Position numbers and translations under genes: made by a program. From contig NZ_CAJHBQ010000005.1 in assembly GCF_904846685.1 (NCBI RefSeq), positions 62,001 through 126,000 of the forward strand: a DNA stretch of 64,000 nucleotides, in the 5' to 3' direction. Under the pieces are notes generated by a model. The model was not told where the DNA came from. It made no database searches and saw only the letters and a list, made by a program, of their open reading frames with translations. The DNA comes from Psychrobacter submarinus (lineage in GTDB: Bacteria > Pseudomonadota > Gammaproteobacteria > Pseudomonadales > Moraxellaceae). Shown piece by piece: positions 25,262 to 34,872 of the stretch (within the stretch, counting starts at the first letter, position 1; every line of letters begins with the position of its first letter).

Positions 25262-26974
25262 CTAGGCACGCTTTGCTTGTTTGAGTGCTTGCTGCAAGAT
25301 AACACTGTCATCGAAGTCATAACGCACGCCTTTGATTTCCTGATAAGTCTCATGGCCTTTGCCGGCGATCACGACGATATCATTGGCCGCTGCATTTTTG
25401 ACGGCGTGCTCTATCGCCTTTTGCCGCGCAGGCTCGATATAAATGCGCTCATATTGCTCGTCCGTCATGCCGGCTTGCATATCTTGTAAGATGATATTGG
25501 GGTCTTCGCTACGCGGATTATCGGCGGTCAATATGACCCGATCAGCGCCAGCTAGCCCCGCTTGCGCCATAATAGGGCGCTTGCCAGCATCACGATCGCC
25601 GCCGCAGCCAAACACTGCCCAAAGCTGACCTTCACAGTGCGCTTTAAGGCTTGTCAATACTTGACTGAGCGCGTCCGGCGTATGTGCATAATCGACGATA
25701 AAGCAGCCATTATTTGAAGCCACGCGCTGCATGCGTCCGACAGCGCCGTGCAGCTTAGGCACCAAGTCGCTGATGCGCTCAATATCTACCCCGAGCGCCA
25801 CCGCCGCTGCAATAGCCGCCAATAGATTGGCAACATTGAAGCGCCCTAATAGTGGACTGACCATCTCAATATTACCAAATTCGCTCTGCATAGCTATCGT
25901 CACGCCTTGCAAGCTTGGCTCAATACTAGCAGCGCTAAAGGTGGCATTCATAGATGGGTCTAGACTATAAGTCCAAACTTTAAGCCCACTCGCTTGCGCG
26001 GTATCGAGCATAGTTTGCGTATGCTCATCATCGATATTGATAATGGCATGAGTCAGACTAGGGAAATGCTGTTTATCAAAAAGCTTCGCTTTGGCCGCCA
26101 CATACTCATCCATATCGGCATGATAATCTAAATGATCACGCGACAGATTGGTATAAATAGCAACTTTAATCGGCACGCCTTGCAGACGCTGCTGGTCAAG
26201 ACCGTGCGAGCTGGCCTCTAGCGCTAAGAGGTCCACTTGCTGCGCGCCCATATGCTGCAAAAACTGCTGCACCGCTAGCGCATCGCCTGTGGTATGGCTG
26301 GCTTGTACCAACGCCTCTAATTTACCATTACCTGCTGTGCCCATCACCGCGCTACTCATGCCCGCTAACTGCGTAAGCTGGGCGACCAGTTGGCTGATCG
26401 TGGTCTTGCCATTGGTACCAGTGACCGCAGCGACTGTTGGCAAGACTACCGGCTGCGCATATTGCAGCCGCAGCTGCACTAAGTCGCCAAGAAAATCGCG
26501 GATATTAGGTACATAAACTACAGGACAAGGCAGATTCGATAGTGGCTGCTCAGCCGCTAATTTATTATCATTCAGCTGAATATTAGCATCGGCTGGCGCG
26601 TTAGCTTCGCTAAGCAGGGCTTCGGGATCTAGCTCAGATAAGATAAAAGCCGCGCTCTTTGCTGCTTGTTGCAAATAACGACGGCTCTGCTGACAGTTTG
26701 GTGTTTGGCTCTTTAAAAGGATAAAAGCATCGTTTTCGCTCACTTGCCGACTATCTAAACGCAATTGGGCAAAAGCAATATCCAGCACAGCATTCAAATC
26801 AGTAATGGCCGCTAATTGTTGTGCTAGACGCTCACGTGCCAAAGTACTGCTGACGTCTCTGTTTTCTAGTAGCTGCTGCAAGGTCACGGTACTGCTTTGG
26901 TCATTATTGCTTTGGTTATTATTGTTCTGGTCAGTACTGCTTTGATCACTGTTAACTTGATAAGCGTCGGTCAT
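25262..26974 (-). CDS. murE: UDP-MurNAc-L-Ala-D-Glu--meso-DAP ligase MurE
   Basis: A 570-aa cytoplasmic ligase that adds the third residue of the stem peptide. The motif AAVTGTNGKTTISQLVAQL (about residues 204-222) binds ATP. TTGDALAV, EASSHGLDQQRL and NLSRDHLDYHADMDEY are hallmark blocks, and the DNPRSEDP motif (about 488) indicates meso-diaminopimelate as substrate. The enzyme is longer than the E. coli one (495 aa) because of an N-terminal Gln/Asn/Ser-rich leader (residues 1-30, with NNNNQSNNDQ) and a few loops. It lies between ftsI (54 bp upstream) and murF. Confidence 0.96.
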   Translation of the reverse strand: MTDAYQVNSDQSSTDQNNNNQSNNDQSSTVTLQQLLENRDVSSTLARERLAQQLAAITDLNAVLDIAFAQLRLDSRQVSENDAFILLKSQTPNCQQSRRYLQQAAKSAAFILSELDPEALLSEANAPADANIQLNDNKLAAEQPLSNLPCPVVYVPNIRDFLGDLVQLRLQYAQPVVLPTVAAVTGTNGKTTISQLVAQLTQLAGMSSAVMGTAGNGKLEALVQASHTTGDALAVQQFLQHMGAQQVDLLALEASSHGLDQQRLQGVPIKVAIYTNLSRDHLDYHADMDEYVAAKAKLFDKQHFPSLTHAIINIDDEHTQTMLDTAQASGLKVWTYSLDPSMNATFSAASIEPSLQGVTIAMQSEFGNIEMVSPLLGRFNVANLLAAIAAAVALGVDIERISDLVPKLHGAVGRMQRVASNNGCFIVDYAHTPDALSQVLTSLKAHCEGQLWAVFGCGGDRDAGKRPIMAQAGLAGADRVILTADNPRSEDPNIILQDMQAGMTDEQYERIYIEPARQKAIEHAVKNAAANDIVVIAGKGHETYQEIKGVRYDFDDSVILQQALKQAKRA

Positions 26975-27028
26975 GAAAAATCCTAGAGCTTTAAAATAAA
27001 ATAAAGTGAATGCTTAGCCTCAAGCTTG

Positions 27029-29095
27029 CTACTGCTCTTGCGTTTGTAGTGGCTTATCAAGCGGCACATTATACAGGCGTAGCGCCTCTTTCATTACGTT
27101 ATGAAAGACGGGAGCGGCAGTTAGTCCAGCATAATGCAGCCCGCGCGGATCTTCTAATAAGATAACGCCGACTAGCCTTGGGTTGGACGCAGGCGCCATA
27201 CCGGCGAAAATATTACGATACTGATCGGTGTAGTAGCCGCCATCTGGGTTGATACGGCGCGAGGTACCGGTCTTGCCAGCGACGCGGTAGCCATCGATGT
27301 TCGCCGCTTTTGCGGTACCACCGGGCAGCGTTACTGACTCAAGCATCTCGACGATGGCCATCGCCTGATCATGCTCCATGATGCGCTTACTAGGCAGCGG
27401 TTTGTCGGTCTTAGTCAAGGTTAAAGGATGCATGACCCCGCCAGCTGCTAGTGCCGCATAAGCTTGCGCGACTTGCGCAAGTGTCGCTTCCATACCATAG
27501 CCATAACTGACCGTAGCACGGCGCGCGGTTTCTTTTTCTTTAGGTGTAGTGACATTACCACTACCCTCGCCTGGGAACTGTAGCGGGGTCTTAGCGCCAA
27601 AACCAAATTTCTTTTGCATACTAGTGATACCATCAGGCGGCAGTGCTAAGGCGATTTTCGTTGACGCAACGTTACTTGATTTTTGTAATAAAGTGGCAAG
27701 GTTAATCACCCCCAAATTGTTATGATCACGAATCGTATAGCCGCGAACGCGTATTGAGCCTGGATTGGTATCAATCATTGAGTTGGCGGTGTATTTTTTT
27801 GAATCAAGCGCCGCTGCCACTGTGAAAGGCTTCATCACTGAGCCTGGCTCAAAGGTATCTAGTAGCGCCCGATTGCGCTGGTTTTCGCCGGTCATCTCAT
27901 TGAGATTATTAGAGTTAAAAGAAGGCCAAGTCGACAAGGCTAATACCTCACCGTTTTGCACGTCTACTATCATACCCGTCGACCAACGCGCCTGCTGTAA
28001 GCGTCCAGCTTTCTCTAACTCTTTATAAAGCAGGTACTGCAAGCGCGAATCAATAGTCAAAGCCACATCTTTACCTGCGATTTCTGGCTTTAATTGCTTA
28101 ATCTCTTTGAGACTATTTTGCTTGGCATCTTTTAGCACTAAGACTTTACCATCCTCACCCGCTAGCGCTTGCTCGTATTGACGCTCGATACCCGCGCGGC
28201 CCTCGTAGCCGCCATCAACATCATTGGCGTTTTGACCCATAAAGCCAAGTAGCTGCGCGTTGGGCTGCGGCTGAGGATAATAGCGCTGAAAGAAGTTTTT
28301 CTCATAGACGCCTGGGAAGTCAAGTGAGCTGACGCTTTGAGCGATCTCTGGAGTGACTTTATTAAGTAGTGGCAGGTAGTGTGAACCTGGGCCTGAAGGC
28401 AGAGCCGCTTTAACCGCCTCATCATCGGTGACATCGACGCTCTTATCGATAGCGGCGGCCTTTTCAAGCTCAGCTACCGGAATATTAGCCGCGGCGGCCA
28501 ATACCGTCAGATCCATATTATCCAAGCGCTTTTGCATCCGCGCTCGTAGTACTGGTTGACTGGGGTTTTCAATGATGACTCGGTTGAGCTCATAGTACTC
28601 GCGCGCATAGTCGTGCGGACTAAAGGAGACAGTCGCAAGTGGTGCACTGACCGCTAAAGGTAAATTATTGCGGTCGGTAATCATGCCGCGATAGGATTTT
28701 TGTGTGCGCTCGCTGGTGATTAGCTCATTACCTTTATCTTGATAAAACTGGGCGTTGGCAACTTGAATATAATAGGCACGGCCTATCAATAGCACCAACA
28801 CCGTTAAGGCGATGGCCCATACCATCCGAAAGCGGTTTTTGTCATATTCAAAGCCGCCGCGCGAAGACGCACCTGAGGCCTTACTCATAATGGTGCGTTT
28901 CGATTTACGGTTCTTTACGCTAGTGTAAGCGCCTTGCGCGTCGCTCTTTTTCTTACGGGAGAATATTTTTTTACCCGCACTAGGAGCGTTACCTTTAGCT
29001 TTTTGCTGCGCTTTTGCTTTATTGGCCGGGCGCAGTGGTTTTATTACTTTACCGCTAGCTGATTTTTTATCGGTTGATGGCTTTTTGCTACTCAT
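27029..29095 (-). CDS. ftsI: Peptidoglycan D,D-transpeptidase FtsI (PBP3)
   Basis: A 688-aa septal transpeptidase of the inner membrane. A highly basic cytoplasmic leader of about 90 residues (many Lys, with KKIFSRKKKSDAQG), longer than in E. coli, is followed by one membrane helix (MVWAIALTVLVLLIGRAYYI, about 90-110). The PBP dimer domain follows. The catalytic domain holds FEPGSVMKPF (active Ser and Lys of S-x-x-K), SSNVASTKIA (S-x-N), and VAGKTGTSRRI (K-T-G). Its ATG overlaps the ftsL stop by 4 bp, so the two are translationally coupled. Target of beta-lactams in this family. Confidence 0.96.
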   Translation of the reverse strand: MSSKKPSTDKKSASGKVIKPLRPANKAKAQQKAKGNAPSAGKKIFSRKKKSDAQGAYTSVKNRKSKRTIMSKASGASSRGGFEYDKNRFRMVWAIALTVLVLLIGRAYYIQVANAQFYQDKGNELITSERTQKSYRGMITDRNNLPLAVSAPLATVSFSPHDYAREYYELNRVIIENPSQPVLRARMQKRLDNMDLTVLAAAANIPVAELEKAAAIDKSVDVTDDEAVKAALPSGPGSHYLPLLNKVTPEIAQSVSSLDFPGVYEKNFFQRYYPQPQPNAQLLGFMGQNANDVDGGYEGRAGIERQYEQALAGEDGKVLVLKDAKQNSLKEIKQLKPEIAGKDVALTIDSRLQYLLYKELEKAGRLQQARWSTGMIVDVQNGEVLALSTWPSFNSNNLNEMTGENQRNRALLDTFEPGSVMKPFTVAAALDSKKYTANSMIDTNPGSIRVRGYTIRDHNNLGVINLATLLQKSSNVASTKIALALPPDGITSMQKKFGFGAKTPLQFPGEGSGNVTTPKEKETARRATVSYGYGMEATLAQVAQAYAALAAGGVMHPLTLTKTDKPLPSKRIMEHDQAMAIVEMLESVTLPGGTAKAANIDGYRVAGKTGTSRRINPDGGYYTDQYRNIFAGMAPASNPRLVGVILLEDPRGLHYAGLTAAPVFHNVMKEALRLYNVPLDKPLQTQEQ

Positions 29096-29577
29096 TGTCC
29101 ATCCCCTCTAGAGTCTGCAGCGGACGGGCTTTCTGGGCTAAGATCAGTATTGGCAACATCAGTACTACTATTATCAGTATCAGCGCGAGCAAAAGAGTCG
29201 CCCGCTATCACCGGAGCACCCGGCTGAATAATGAGCTTGTCTTTTAGCGTCGGCGAATACATGCCTAGTTCTGCAACTGCGCGGCTAGCAATCTGCGGTG
29301 TGGCACTAAAGGTTTGCTGCTCAATGAGCAAGCGTTGATGCTCTACTTGCAATTTGCGCTGTTGTTTTTTCATATCTTGCAAAGTTTTATAGTCCTGATG
29401 GTATTGTTGCACTGCCTCAGCTGTTTTGATACCACTCCAGACAATACCCGCCGCAAGCAGTAATAGCACCATTACATAGATATTTATTACACTAAAACGC
29501 TGTGCAAACATCTCGCCCACATCGCTATGAGTTGGGCTTGCTACGCGGCCAGATTTAGGTTTGCCAGATATTGCCAT
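29092..29577 (-). CDS. ftsL: Cell-division protein FtsL
   Basis: A 161-aa bitopic division protein. The short cytoplasmic N-terminus (about 32 residues) is followed by one membrane helix (INIYVMVLLLLAAGIVWSGI, about 32-52). A periplasmic coiled coil with heptad-like Leu/Gln pattern follows (QQYHQDYKTLQDMKKQQRKL, about 57-90), and a Ser/Asp-rich tail (about 120-161) is longer than usual. FtsL forms the FtsQLB complex that activates septal synthesis. In most gammaproteobacteria it directly follows rsmH; here a MITE and extra DNA separate them by 548 bp, so ftsL probably relies on a promoter in that gap. Confidence 0.88.
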   Translation of the reverse strand: MAISGKPKSGRVASPTHSDVGEMFAQRFSVINIYVMVLLLLAAGIVWSGIKTAEAVQQYHQDYKTLQDMKKQQRKLQVEHQRLLIEQQTFSATPQIASRAVAELGMYSPTLKDKLIIQPGAPVIAGDSFARADTDNSSTDVANTDLSPESPSAADSRGDGQ

Positions 29578-30125
29578 GACGATCTCAAAAAGGTGGACTT
29601 AAAGATAAATAAAAACGAACAGCTATTTTTTAGTACAACTCAACAGTAACTAGCAGGTTAGTTTAACTGCCATTACTTACGGCTTTTTAACGGTTACGTA
29701 TCCGTTACCACATTATACTAAGCAACGATGGCTGAAAACCTTATGTTTTTGCAATTTTGTATTTTTACTATAAAGAGATTTTCAGTTTTAACTAGGGCGT
29801 ATTGAACATTCACAAATGCGCACTGCTGATCGCTAAAATAGTTCTAGTCGTCGTTAAAATTGCAGATAATGCTTATTGCATTGGTTAGCTGATTTTATTT
29901 AAACAGTCGCAACGACTAGGGCGATTTTAGCATCAGCCCTCACGACAACAATAGGGACAGGACTATTTTTTGCCGCTTTATTGATAAAAATAGACGCTTA
30001 GAACGACTAAACTTACTATTTTTATCTGCAAATCGCCTAAAAAATAGTCTCTGTCAGTGCCATGGTCGAATGTTCAACACGCCCTAACTATTTGATCACC
30101 GTAAAACCTTATAGTGATTCAACGC
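29578..30125. other. rsmH-ftsL gap containing MITE copy A
   Basis: 548 bp between two genes that are normally contiguous. It contains the 292-bp MITE (29794-30085) and about 216 bp of AT-rich DNA next to ftsL. The AT-rich part is the only place for a local ftsL-ftsI-mur promoter. No reading frame is supported. Confidence 0.7.
29794..30085. mobile_element. MITE copy A, 292 bp, between rsmH and ftsL
   Basis: The ends are AGGGCGTATTGAACATTC (29794-29811) and, at the right, the complement of AGGGCGTGTTGAACATTC (30068-30085): 17 of 18 match. AACT on both sides (29790-29793 and 30086-30089) looks like a 4-bp target duplication. The inside has no reading frame but matches copy B over long blocks (for example CACTGCTGATCGCTAAAAT and TCGCCTAAAAAATAGTC). 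It is a non-autonomous terminal-inverted-repeat element; the parent transposon is not in this window. Confidence 0.82.
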
Positions 30126-31178
30126 TCAATCAAATTGGTGCTCATAAACGATATCAGTACGAGTCGCCGCACGTAGCCAAGCACTACGCGAGCGCGGGTT
30201 TTGAGCGATCTCAGATTTGCTTGGGCCGATACGCTTAGGTTTATTAAAGTAACGCGGACGCTTAGGCGGCATCGGCAGGTTTTCGTCCTCAGGATACTGC
30301 CCCTTACTATGGCGCTGCAAAAACTGCTTAATGCGGCGATCCTCTAATGAGTGAAAGCTGATCACCGACAGCTGACCACCTGCCTTTAATACCGTAAGGC
30401 TCTGGGTCAAAAAGCTATCAACATCGCCAAGCTCATTATTGATAAAGATGCGCATCGCCTGAAAGCTCTGCGTCGCCGGATGTTTACCGCGTTGCCAGTT
30501 CGGATGCGCCTCTTTGATGACCTCCGCCAGCGCAAGCGTCGACTCATAGCTGTCCATCTGCTTGATTGCACGCGCAATACGGCGGCTGTGGCGCTCCTCA
30601 CCAAACTCGTATAACACGTTGGCCAAAGTCTCATCATCGACTTGCGCAAGCCAATCAGCAACCGGCTGACCACGGCTGGTATCCATACGCATATCGACGG
30701 TACCATCACGCATAAAACTAAAGCCGCGGCTACCATCATCTATCTGCGGCGAGGAGATACCTAGATCTGCCATGAGCCCATCAACTTGACTAATACCAAG
30801 CGCAGCTAAGCTATCTGTCAAAGTGGCAAAGCTATCATGCACAACGGTCACGCGGTTATCTGTAGCTGCCAATTCATTAGCCACAGCAATCGCTGTCGGG
30901 TCTTTATCGAAGACAATGAGCTTGGCATCGTCAGCCAATTGCGAGAGTAGCAGGCGGCTATGACCACCGCGCCCAAAAGTCGCATCGACATAGATGCCGC
31001 GCGCTTGTAGACTGTTGTCGCTACTGGCTTTTGGCAGTGATTTGACACCGAGTACCGCCGCGACCGCTTCTTCTAGCAGCACCGCTTGATGACTAAATTC
31101 TGATTCATTAGCAGTAGCAGACTGCGTTGTTGCTTGGGCAGCTAATTTTGGACTGGGCTTTGGCTTCGATAATGACAC
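30126..31178 (-). CDS. rsmH: 16S rRNA (cytosine-N4)-methyltransferase RsmH
   Basis: A 350-aa enzyme that methylates N4 of C1402 in the 16S decoding centre. After a Ser/Lys-rich leader of about 25 residues come FSHQAVLLEEAVAAV, the AdoMet site YVDATFGRGGHSRLLL (about residues 63-78), and LMADLGISSPQIDDGSRGFS. RGKHPATQSFQAMRIFINNE and SVISFHSLEDRRIKQF complete the family signatures. It begins the dcw cluster. The expected mraZ is not found upstream (31179-31448 is non-coding, with divergent gltX), and the usual ftsL neighbour is displaced by a MITE. Confidence 0.96.
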   Translation of the reverse strand: MSLSKPKPSPKLAAQATTQSATANESEFSHQAVLLEEAVAAVLGVKSLPKASSDNSLQARGIYVDATFGRGGHSRLLLSQLADDAKLIVFDKDPTAIAVANELAATDNRVTVVHDSFATLTDSLAALGISQVDGLMADLGISSPQIDDGSRGFSFMRDGTVDMRMDTSRGQPVADWLAQVDDETLANVLYEFGEERHSRRIARAIKQMDSYESTLALAEVIKEAHPNWQRGKHPATQSFQAMRIFINNELGDVDSFLTQSLTVLKAGGQLSVISFHSLEDRRIKQFLQRHSKGQYPEDENLPMPPKRPRYFNKPKRIGPSKSEIAQNPRSRSAWLRAATRTDIVYEHQFD

Positions 31179-31448
31179 AAATAACTCAATAGATGACGAC
31201 CCTATGGGCCAATAATGTTGTAAAAAAACAGGATAAAAATAAACAAGTTATGCCTCGCTAGCGTTATTATCGCAAGGATACACAGCGAGTCAAGCACCAA
31301 CTGGGCTTTTCGCCAAAAATATCTTGGCTGTCTGTTATAATAGCGCTCTATTTTACGCTATTTTTTGCGGTTAGTTATAACCGTCTTCACTCCATTTCTA
31401 AAGCAATAAGCAATTTTTTTAACTGATCATTCTATGTAAGGCGACCTG
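31179..31448. promoter_or_regulatory. Divergent rsmH / gltX promoter region
   Basis: 270 bp between two divergent genes. It contains AT-rich blocks (TATTTTTAT-like sequence near 31220-31250 and TGTTATAATAG at 31332-31342, a good extended -10 for gltX). No mraZ gene and no MraZ-type repeats recognised. Confidence 0.5.
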
Positions 31449-32987
31449 ATGCAAACCACTTCACACACTTCACACAGCCCAGCCCCTGCCACTCGTCCCG
31501 TGCGTACTCGTATTGCGCCCTCCCCTACTGGCTTTCCGCACGTCGGCACCGCTTATATTGCGCTGTTTAATTTAGCCTTTGCCAAGGCGCATGGCGGCGA
31601 GTTTATCCTGCGTATCGAAGATACCGATCAGGCGCGCTCCACTGAGGCCTCCGAGCAGATGATCTTGGATGCGCTACGTTGGGTGGGACTGGACTGGGCG
31701 GAAGGTCCTGATGTCGGCGGACCCCATGCGCCTTATCGTCAAAGCGAGCGCGCGGATATTTATAAAGAACACGCGCAAAAGCTGCTCGATAATGATCACG
31801 CGTTTCGCTGCTTTTGTACGCCTGAGGAGCTAGATGCGATGCGAGCTGAGCAAATGGCGCGCGGTGAGACGCCGCGCTATGACGGTCGTTATGCTGACCT
31901 GCCGCGCGCAGAGTCGGACAAGCTTGCCGAATCGGGTAAGCCGTTTGTGATCCGTATGCGTGTGCCTACCGAAGGCGTTTGTCGGGTCGAAGACATGCTA
32001 CGCGGTACGGTTGAGATTCCGTGGGAGCAAGTCGATATGCAAGTGCTGCTCAAAACCGATGGCCTGCCGACGTATCATCTAGCCAACGTCGTCGATGACC
32101 ACTTAATGCAGATCAGTCATGTCATGCGCGGCGAGGAATGGCTGAACTCTGCGCCTAAGCATCAACTGCTCTATGAGTACTTTGGTTGGGAGATGCCAAT
32201 GCTCTGCCACATGCCGCTGCTACGTAACCCGGATAAATCCAAGCTGTCTAAGCGCAAGAACCCAACCTCTATTACTTATTATCGTGATGCTGGCGTGCTG
32301 CCTGAAGCGCTGCTCAACTACTTAGGCCGTATGGGCTACTCGATGCCGAATGATGAAGAGAAGTTCACGCTTGATGAGATGATAGCCAGCTTCGATATCC
32401 AGCGCGTCTCTTTGGGCGGCCCTATCTTCGATATCGAAAAGCTCAATTGGCTGAATAGCGAGTGGTTACGCGAGCTCACACCTGAAGAGCTAAAAACCAA
32501 AATCCTCGATTGGGCCAATAACTGCGATAAGCTTACGGCAATGGCAGCCGCGATTCAGCCGCGTATCGAGCTGCTCTCTGACGCGGTCAATTGGGGTGGT
32601 TTTTATTTCCAAAACCTTCCTGAGATTACCAGCGACGACTTTGAGCACAAAAATCTCACGCCTGAGCAAATCATGGAGATTCTCCAATTAACACTATGGC
32701 AGCTTGAGTCATTACCTGAATGGTCAGAAGATAATATTTATGCCACTATCAAAGGCTTATCTGCTGCGCTCGATATTAAGATGCGCGACTTTATTGCGCC
32801 TTTCTTTATCGCTATCGCTGGTAGCTCCTCCTCCACACCAGTGATGAACTCGATGTGGATCATCGGCGCGGATATGACCTTAAACCGCTTGCGCCACGCG
32901 GTTGAGGTGCTTGGCGGCTTAGGTAAAAAGAAACTCAAAAAGCTTGAGAAAAAAGCGGCGGATCTACCGGACTTTTTGGCTGACTAG
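31449..32987 (+). CDS. gltX: Glutamyl-tRNA synthetase GltX
   Basis: A 512-aa class I synthetase that charges tRNA-Glu. The HIGH-like motif is [20 protein letters not shown] (about residues 22-41), [13 protein letters not shown] follows, and the KMSKS-like loop is [10 protein letters not shown] (about 263-272). The C-terminal anticodon-binding domain (about 340-510) is complete and ends in a Lys-rich stretch. The [20 protein letters not shown] block is canonical. A tRNA-Glu gene lies 1.7 kb downstream, behind an inserted Abi gene. It is divergent from rsmH. Confidence 0.97.
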   Translation: MQTTSHTSHSPAPATRPVRTRIAPSPTGFPHVGTAYIALFNLAFAKAHGGEFILRIEDTDQARSTEASEQMILDALRWVGLDWAEGPDVGGPHAPYRQSERADIYKEHAQKLLDNDHAFRCFCTPEELDAMRAEQMARGETPRYDGRYADLPRAESDKLAESGKPFVIRMRVPTEGVCRVEDMLRGTVEIPWEQVDMQVLLKTDGLPTYHLANVVDDHLMQISHVMRGEEWLNSAPKHQLLYEYFGWEMPMLCHMPLLRNPDKSKLSKRKNPTSITYYRDAGVLPEALLNYLGRMGYSMPNDEEKFTLDEMIASFDIQRVSLGGPIFDIEKLNWLNSEWLRELTPEELKTKILDWANNCDKLTAMAAAIQPRIELLSDAVNWGGFYFQNLPEITSDDFEHKNLTPEQIMEILQLTLWQLESLPEWSEDNIYATIKGLSAALDIKMRDFIAPFFIAIAGSSSSTPVMNSMWIIGADMTLNRLRHAVEVLGGLGKKKLKKLEKKAADLPDFLAD

Positions 32988-33155
32988 TTAATGCTATATT
33001 GACACAATTGACACAAGAGAAGCGTAGATTTTGCAATGGTGAAGTCTGCGCTTTTTAGTACCAACACCAGTAAATAAACATTTATATTTTAGACAAATAT
33101 TAAGAGTATTAGCCGTCATTTATTTTTCGAGATCAAGATAAGTTAGGAGTTATTA

Positions 33156-34106
33156 ATGGCAGAACTGAAGGTTTGGCAAAGCTTAGATGATCAAATAAGA
33201 AAGTTAGAATCAAGGAATATGGAAGTCTCAGATCATAAAAAAGCAAGAAATTATTTATCCAATATCAGTTATTATAGGCTTAGCGGATACTGGTATCCTT
33301 TTCGAAAGTTCCAAGCCGATCAAAAGGGTCGACAAGATACTTTTAAAGATGGAACTACATTTAAGAACATTATTGAATTATATGTATTTGATAAGAAACT
33401 TAGATTATTAGCGTTAGATGCTATTGAGCGTATAGAAATGGCTATACGTTCAGATATTGCTTATATACTCGGTGAAAGAAGTCCAAAAGCACACGAGTTA
33501 CCTGATCATTTACATGGCAACTTTACAAAACGGCCCACATACAAAAAAAATGGTAGATATAGTACGAAAACAGAACACCGTAAATGGTTAGATCGATATG
33601 ACAGCTTAGTGAGTAGATCCACAAGACAAGACTTTGTCAAACATAACCTAGAAACTTACGGCTATCTGCCTATTTGGGTTGCTGTTGAAATATTAGACTT
33701 TGGTGCTATGTCAAGGTTATATTCTGGTCTCAAACATGCAGATGCGACAAAAATATCAGACAAATACCATTGCGCTTCGAAAAAAGAGTTTGAAACGTGG
33801 CTAAGGTCACTAAATCATTTGAGAAATATTGTTGCACATCACTCTAGACTTTGGAATGCCAATATTGTGGATCGAGCAACTATTCCACAAACTGATAAAT
33901 ATTGGAGGGCTCTAGCTAAAAATAATGAAAAACCTTTCGTCTATTTCTGTCTTATGCAGCATTTGCTTAAGACAATATGCCCAAATTCAACTTGGGGCCT
34001 AAGACTGACAGATCTTTTAAGTGAATTTCCAAAGATATCTAGTGATTTGGTTTCTATAGAAGACTTTGGATATATACAGCATGAAAATTGGAATTTATGG
34101 GAATAG
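33156..34106 (+). CDS. Abi_2-family (AbiD/AbiF-like) abortive-infection protein
   Basis: A 316-aa protein of the Abi_2 type: KARNYLSNISYYRLSGYWYP (about residues 29-48) is the family signature, and FKNIIELYVFDKKLRLLALD follows. LRNIVAHHSRLWN (about 229-241) contains an R-x4-H motif of the HEPN nuclease superfamily, so RNA cleavage is the likely activity. Such proteins stop phage growth by killing or arresting the infected cell. Lys/Asn-rich codon use and AT-rich DNA differ from the flanking housekeeping genes, suggesting transfer. The gene sits between gltX and the tRNA-Ala/Glu pair, with its own GGAG and a structured terminator. Confidence 0.85.
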   Translation: MAELKVWQSLDDQIRKLESRNMEVSDHKKARNYLSNISYYRLSGYWYPFRKFQADQKGRQDTFKDGTTFKNIIELYVFDKKLRLLALDAIERIEMAIRSDIAYILGERSPKAHELPDHLHGNFTKRPTYKKNGRYSTKTEHRKWLDRYDSLVSRSTRQDFVKHNLETYGYLPIWVAVEILDFGAMSRLYSGLKHADATKISDKYHCASKKEFETWLRSLNHLRNIVAHHSRLWNANIVDRATIPQTDKYWRALAKNNEKPFVYFCLMQHLLKTICPNSTWGLRLTDLLSEFPKISSDLVSIEDFGYIQHENWNLWE

Positions 34107-34123
34107 GATAACCCAAAAAGAAA

Positions 34124-34188
34124 GCCACCGCGTACATAGTAAACTATGAAGAGGCGGTGGGCGTATTACCGATTATAATACGCTTTTT
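34124..34188 (+). terminator. Double hairpin and terminator after the Abi gene
   Basis: A branched hairpin GCCACCGC (34124-34131) / GCGGTGGGC (34154-34162), enclosing an inner CATAGT/ACTATG stem, is followed by GCGTATTA (34161-34168) / TAATACGC (34176-34183) with five T's. The two hairpins share two bases, so they would form alternatively or be stacked. The second is a normal Rho-independent terminator. Confidence 0.75.
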
Positions 34189-34404
34189 ATCATCAATCGT
34201 CAACTTATCTAAAGCTTAAATTTACACAAAATATCGAATACTTTGCAGAGTTGACAATTCTATAGACAGTGCTAAAGGTGATATCATGATCGGATTATAT
34301 AGACTTATTAGACACCTACCATAAAAATGCTTAGAAAGCCTGACAACTTTATTCTATGTTTTTTTGAATATTTCAAATTATTTGCTATTTTTCAAAAATA
34401 GTTA

Positions 34405-34433
34405 TTGACAGCACGACATAACTTACCTAAAAT
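34405..34433 (+). promoter_or_regulatory. tRNA-Ala promoter
   Basis: Consensus TTGACA (34405-34410), a 17-bp spacer and TAAAAT (34428-34433), 17 bp before the first base of tRNA-Ala. It is well suited to drive both tRNAs. Confidence 0.8.
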
Positions 34434-34450
34434 ACGCTCACTCTTAACGA

Positions 34451-34526
34451 GGGGCTATAGCTCAGTTGGTAGAGCACTTGCATGGCATGCAAGGGGTCAA
34501 CGGTTCGACTCCGTTTAGCTCCACCA
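34451..34526 (+). tRNA. tRNA-Ala (anticodon GGC)
   Basis: A 76-nt cloverleaf with encoded CCA. The acceptor stem GGGGCTA/TAGCTCC includes the G3-U70 pair that identifies alanine tRNAs. The anticodon stem TTGCAT-GGC-ATGCAA and the T-loop GGTTCGACT are canonical. It is followed 166 bp later by tRNA-Glu. Confidence 0.95.
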
Positions 34527-34692
34527 TACTTTTATCGTCAAAAGCTATTGTTAGATAAAACAGCTTTTAGATAACACAGTTAAGAAGCAGTATCAGCACC
34601 TAGGCAAGGCTTGTTTCTATAAAATAAGCGCTCTGATGTTGTGCAGTACCGTTGTAGCCCTATCGAAAGATAGCCGCTGTGACACTCTATGC

Positions 34693-34768
34693 GTCCCCAT
34701 CGTCTAGAGGCCTAGGACACCGCCCTTTCACGGCGGTAACGGGGGTTCGAATCCCCCTGGGGACGCCA
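34693..34768 (+). tRNA. tRNA-Glu (anticodon TTC)
   Basis: A 76-nt cloverleaf with encoded CCA. Acceptor stem GTCCCCA/TGGGGAC, anticodon stem CCGCC-CTTTCAC-GGCGG with TTC, T-arm GGGGGTTCGAATCCCCC. It is the substrate of GltX encoded 1.7 kb upstream. Confidence 0.95.
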
Positions 34769-34833
34769 CTATTCGGCGTCACTTGTTAGCACTTTTGCTC
34801 TTTGCATCGGATCAGACTAATACGTGTAGCAGC

Positions 34834-34872
34834 AAAAGCCCAGTTACTTTTTGGTGACTGGGCTTTTTTTAT
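34834..34872 (+). terminator. Terminator of the tRNA operon
   Basis: AAAGCCCAGT / ACTGGGCTTT stem (34835-34866) with a 12-nt loop and a run of T's. Confidence 0.88.
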
